64,000 nt of DNA from Verrucomicrobiota bacterium (GTDB lineage: Bacteria; Verrucomicrobiota; Verrucomicrobiia; Opitutales; UBA953), in assembly GCA_016871415.1 (NCBI GenBank), contig VHDL01000004.1, forward strand, positions 90,470-154,469, read 5' to 3'. Positions 63,853 to 64,000 of the stretch are shown here, piece by piece; position 1 is the stretch's first letter, and every line of letters starts with the position of its first letter. Both the position numbers and the translations under genes were made by a program. The notes under the pieces were generated by a model that searched no databases, had not been told where the DNA came from, and worked only from the letters and a program-made list of their open reading frames with translations.

Positions 63853-64000
63853 ATGGCCGACACGATCGCAGCCTTCGACCAACTAGAGCGCGCGGAAGCG
63901 GAGCGTGGCGAAGATGGCTGGATCACCTACGCGTTCACCACCGCGGCGCTGGACCCCCTAGCCGTGCTGGAGACACTGGATCCGAGGGGGCCGCGCGGCT
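63853..64000 (+). CDS. Isochorismate synthase-like protein, 5' fragment
   Basis: Only 49 codons lie within the window: MADTIAAFDQLERAEAERGE then WITYAFTTAALDPLAVLETL and DPRGPRG. The DPLAVLE..RGPR pattern resembles the N-terminus of chorismate-binding isochorismate synthases, where a FYW-type strand would follow, but the catalytic domain is outside the window. If correct it would act in menaquinone synthesis. It starts 4 bases after metG on the same strand. Confidence 0.45.
   Translation, partial: MADTIAAFDQLERAEAERGEDGWITYAFTTAALDPLAVLETLDPRGPRG

Overview
The window is a GC-rich (about 65% by eye) bacterial chromosome segment. It most likely comes from a Verrucomicrobiota member of the Opitutae type. 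The lineage call is an inference from gene content: PVC-type haem-binding CxxCH proteins, DUF1549/DUF1553 and DUF1501 proteins, ThuA, DUF1080 and DUF6807/PmoA families, Tat-exported Gfo/Idh/MocA oxidoreductases, a bifunctional rhamnulose-phosphate aldolase/dehydrogenase, and an ordinary mreBCD-PBP2 cell-wall cluster. Nearly every base is coding. No intergenic stretch exceeds 300 bases once the broken genes are counted.

Layout. Positions 1-3.1 kb hold a Tm-1-like/TIM-barrel gene pair with a divergent AraC regulator. A 1701-residue ThuA-propeller-cytochrome-ThuA fusion and a Dabb protein follow (3.1-8.6 kb). Positions 8.6-11.25 kb form a lower-GC patch that starts with a tRNA-Ser 3'-end fragment. 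It carries mqo, a decayed Dabb copy and a PrsW-like gene split by an in-frame TAG. Then come a ClC-family transporter (11.3-12.4 kb) and a Tat-exported Gfo/Idh oxidoreductase, which faces a long leftward sugar-catabolic cluster (13.9-22.6 kb): MFS transporter, esterase, DUF1080, sugar ABC transporter, NIPSNAP and FAD oxidoreductase. A DUF1501/DUF1549-type pair and a DUF6807 protein occupy 22.7-28.3 kb.

Positions 28.4-32.5 kb hold the amino-sugar operon glmM, a GlmU-like acyltransferase and glmS, preceded by an unusual nested palindrome. Two tRNA-Lys genes, rlmB-like, asd, an L,D-transpeptidase, mrdA-mreD-mreC-mreB, another Tat Gfo/Idh, uppP, trpB, yicC, an HU/IHF gene, hisS, murJ and an amidase follow (33-48.9 kb). 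This is mostly housekeeping and cell-wall biology.

Positions 49.1-54.3 kb hold a deoxysugar (L-rhamnose/L-fucose) operon: DeoR regulator, class II aldolase, rhamnulokinase and bifunctional aldolase/dehydrogenase. It ends in a 221-bp scar that joins the first codons of lutA to the last codons of lutC, so an L-lactate oxidation operon appears to have been deleted. The end of the window has a PVC cytochrome, a prolyl-oligopeptidase-family peptidase, a frameshifted small gene, a 591-residue protein I do not recognise, metG (with a 47% GC insert-bearing patch) and the start of an isochorismate-synthase-like gene.

Functional themes. The envelope carries many secreted redox proteins and sugar-binding or sugar-cleaving families, consistent with oxidative (3-keto type) glycoside breakdown. 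Amino-sugar synthesis, lipid-carrier recycling, lipid II flipping and elongasome genes lie nearby. No CRISPR array, phage, integrase or intact insertion sequence is visible.
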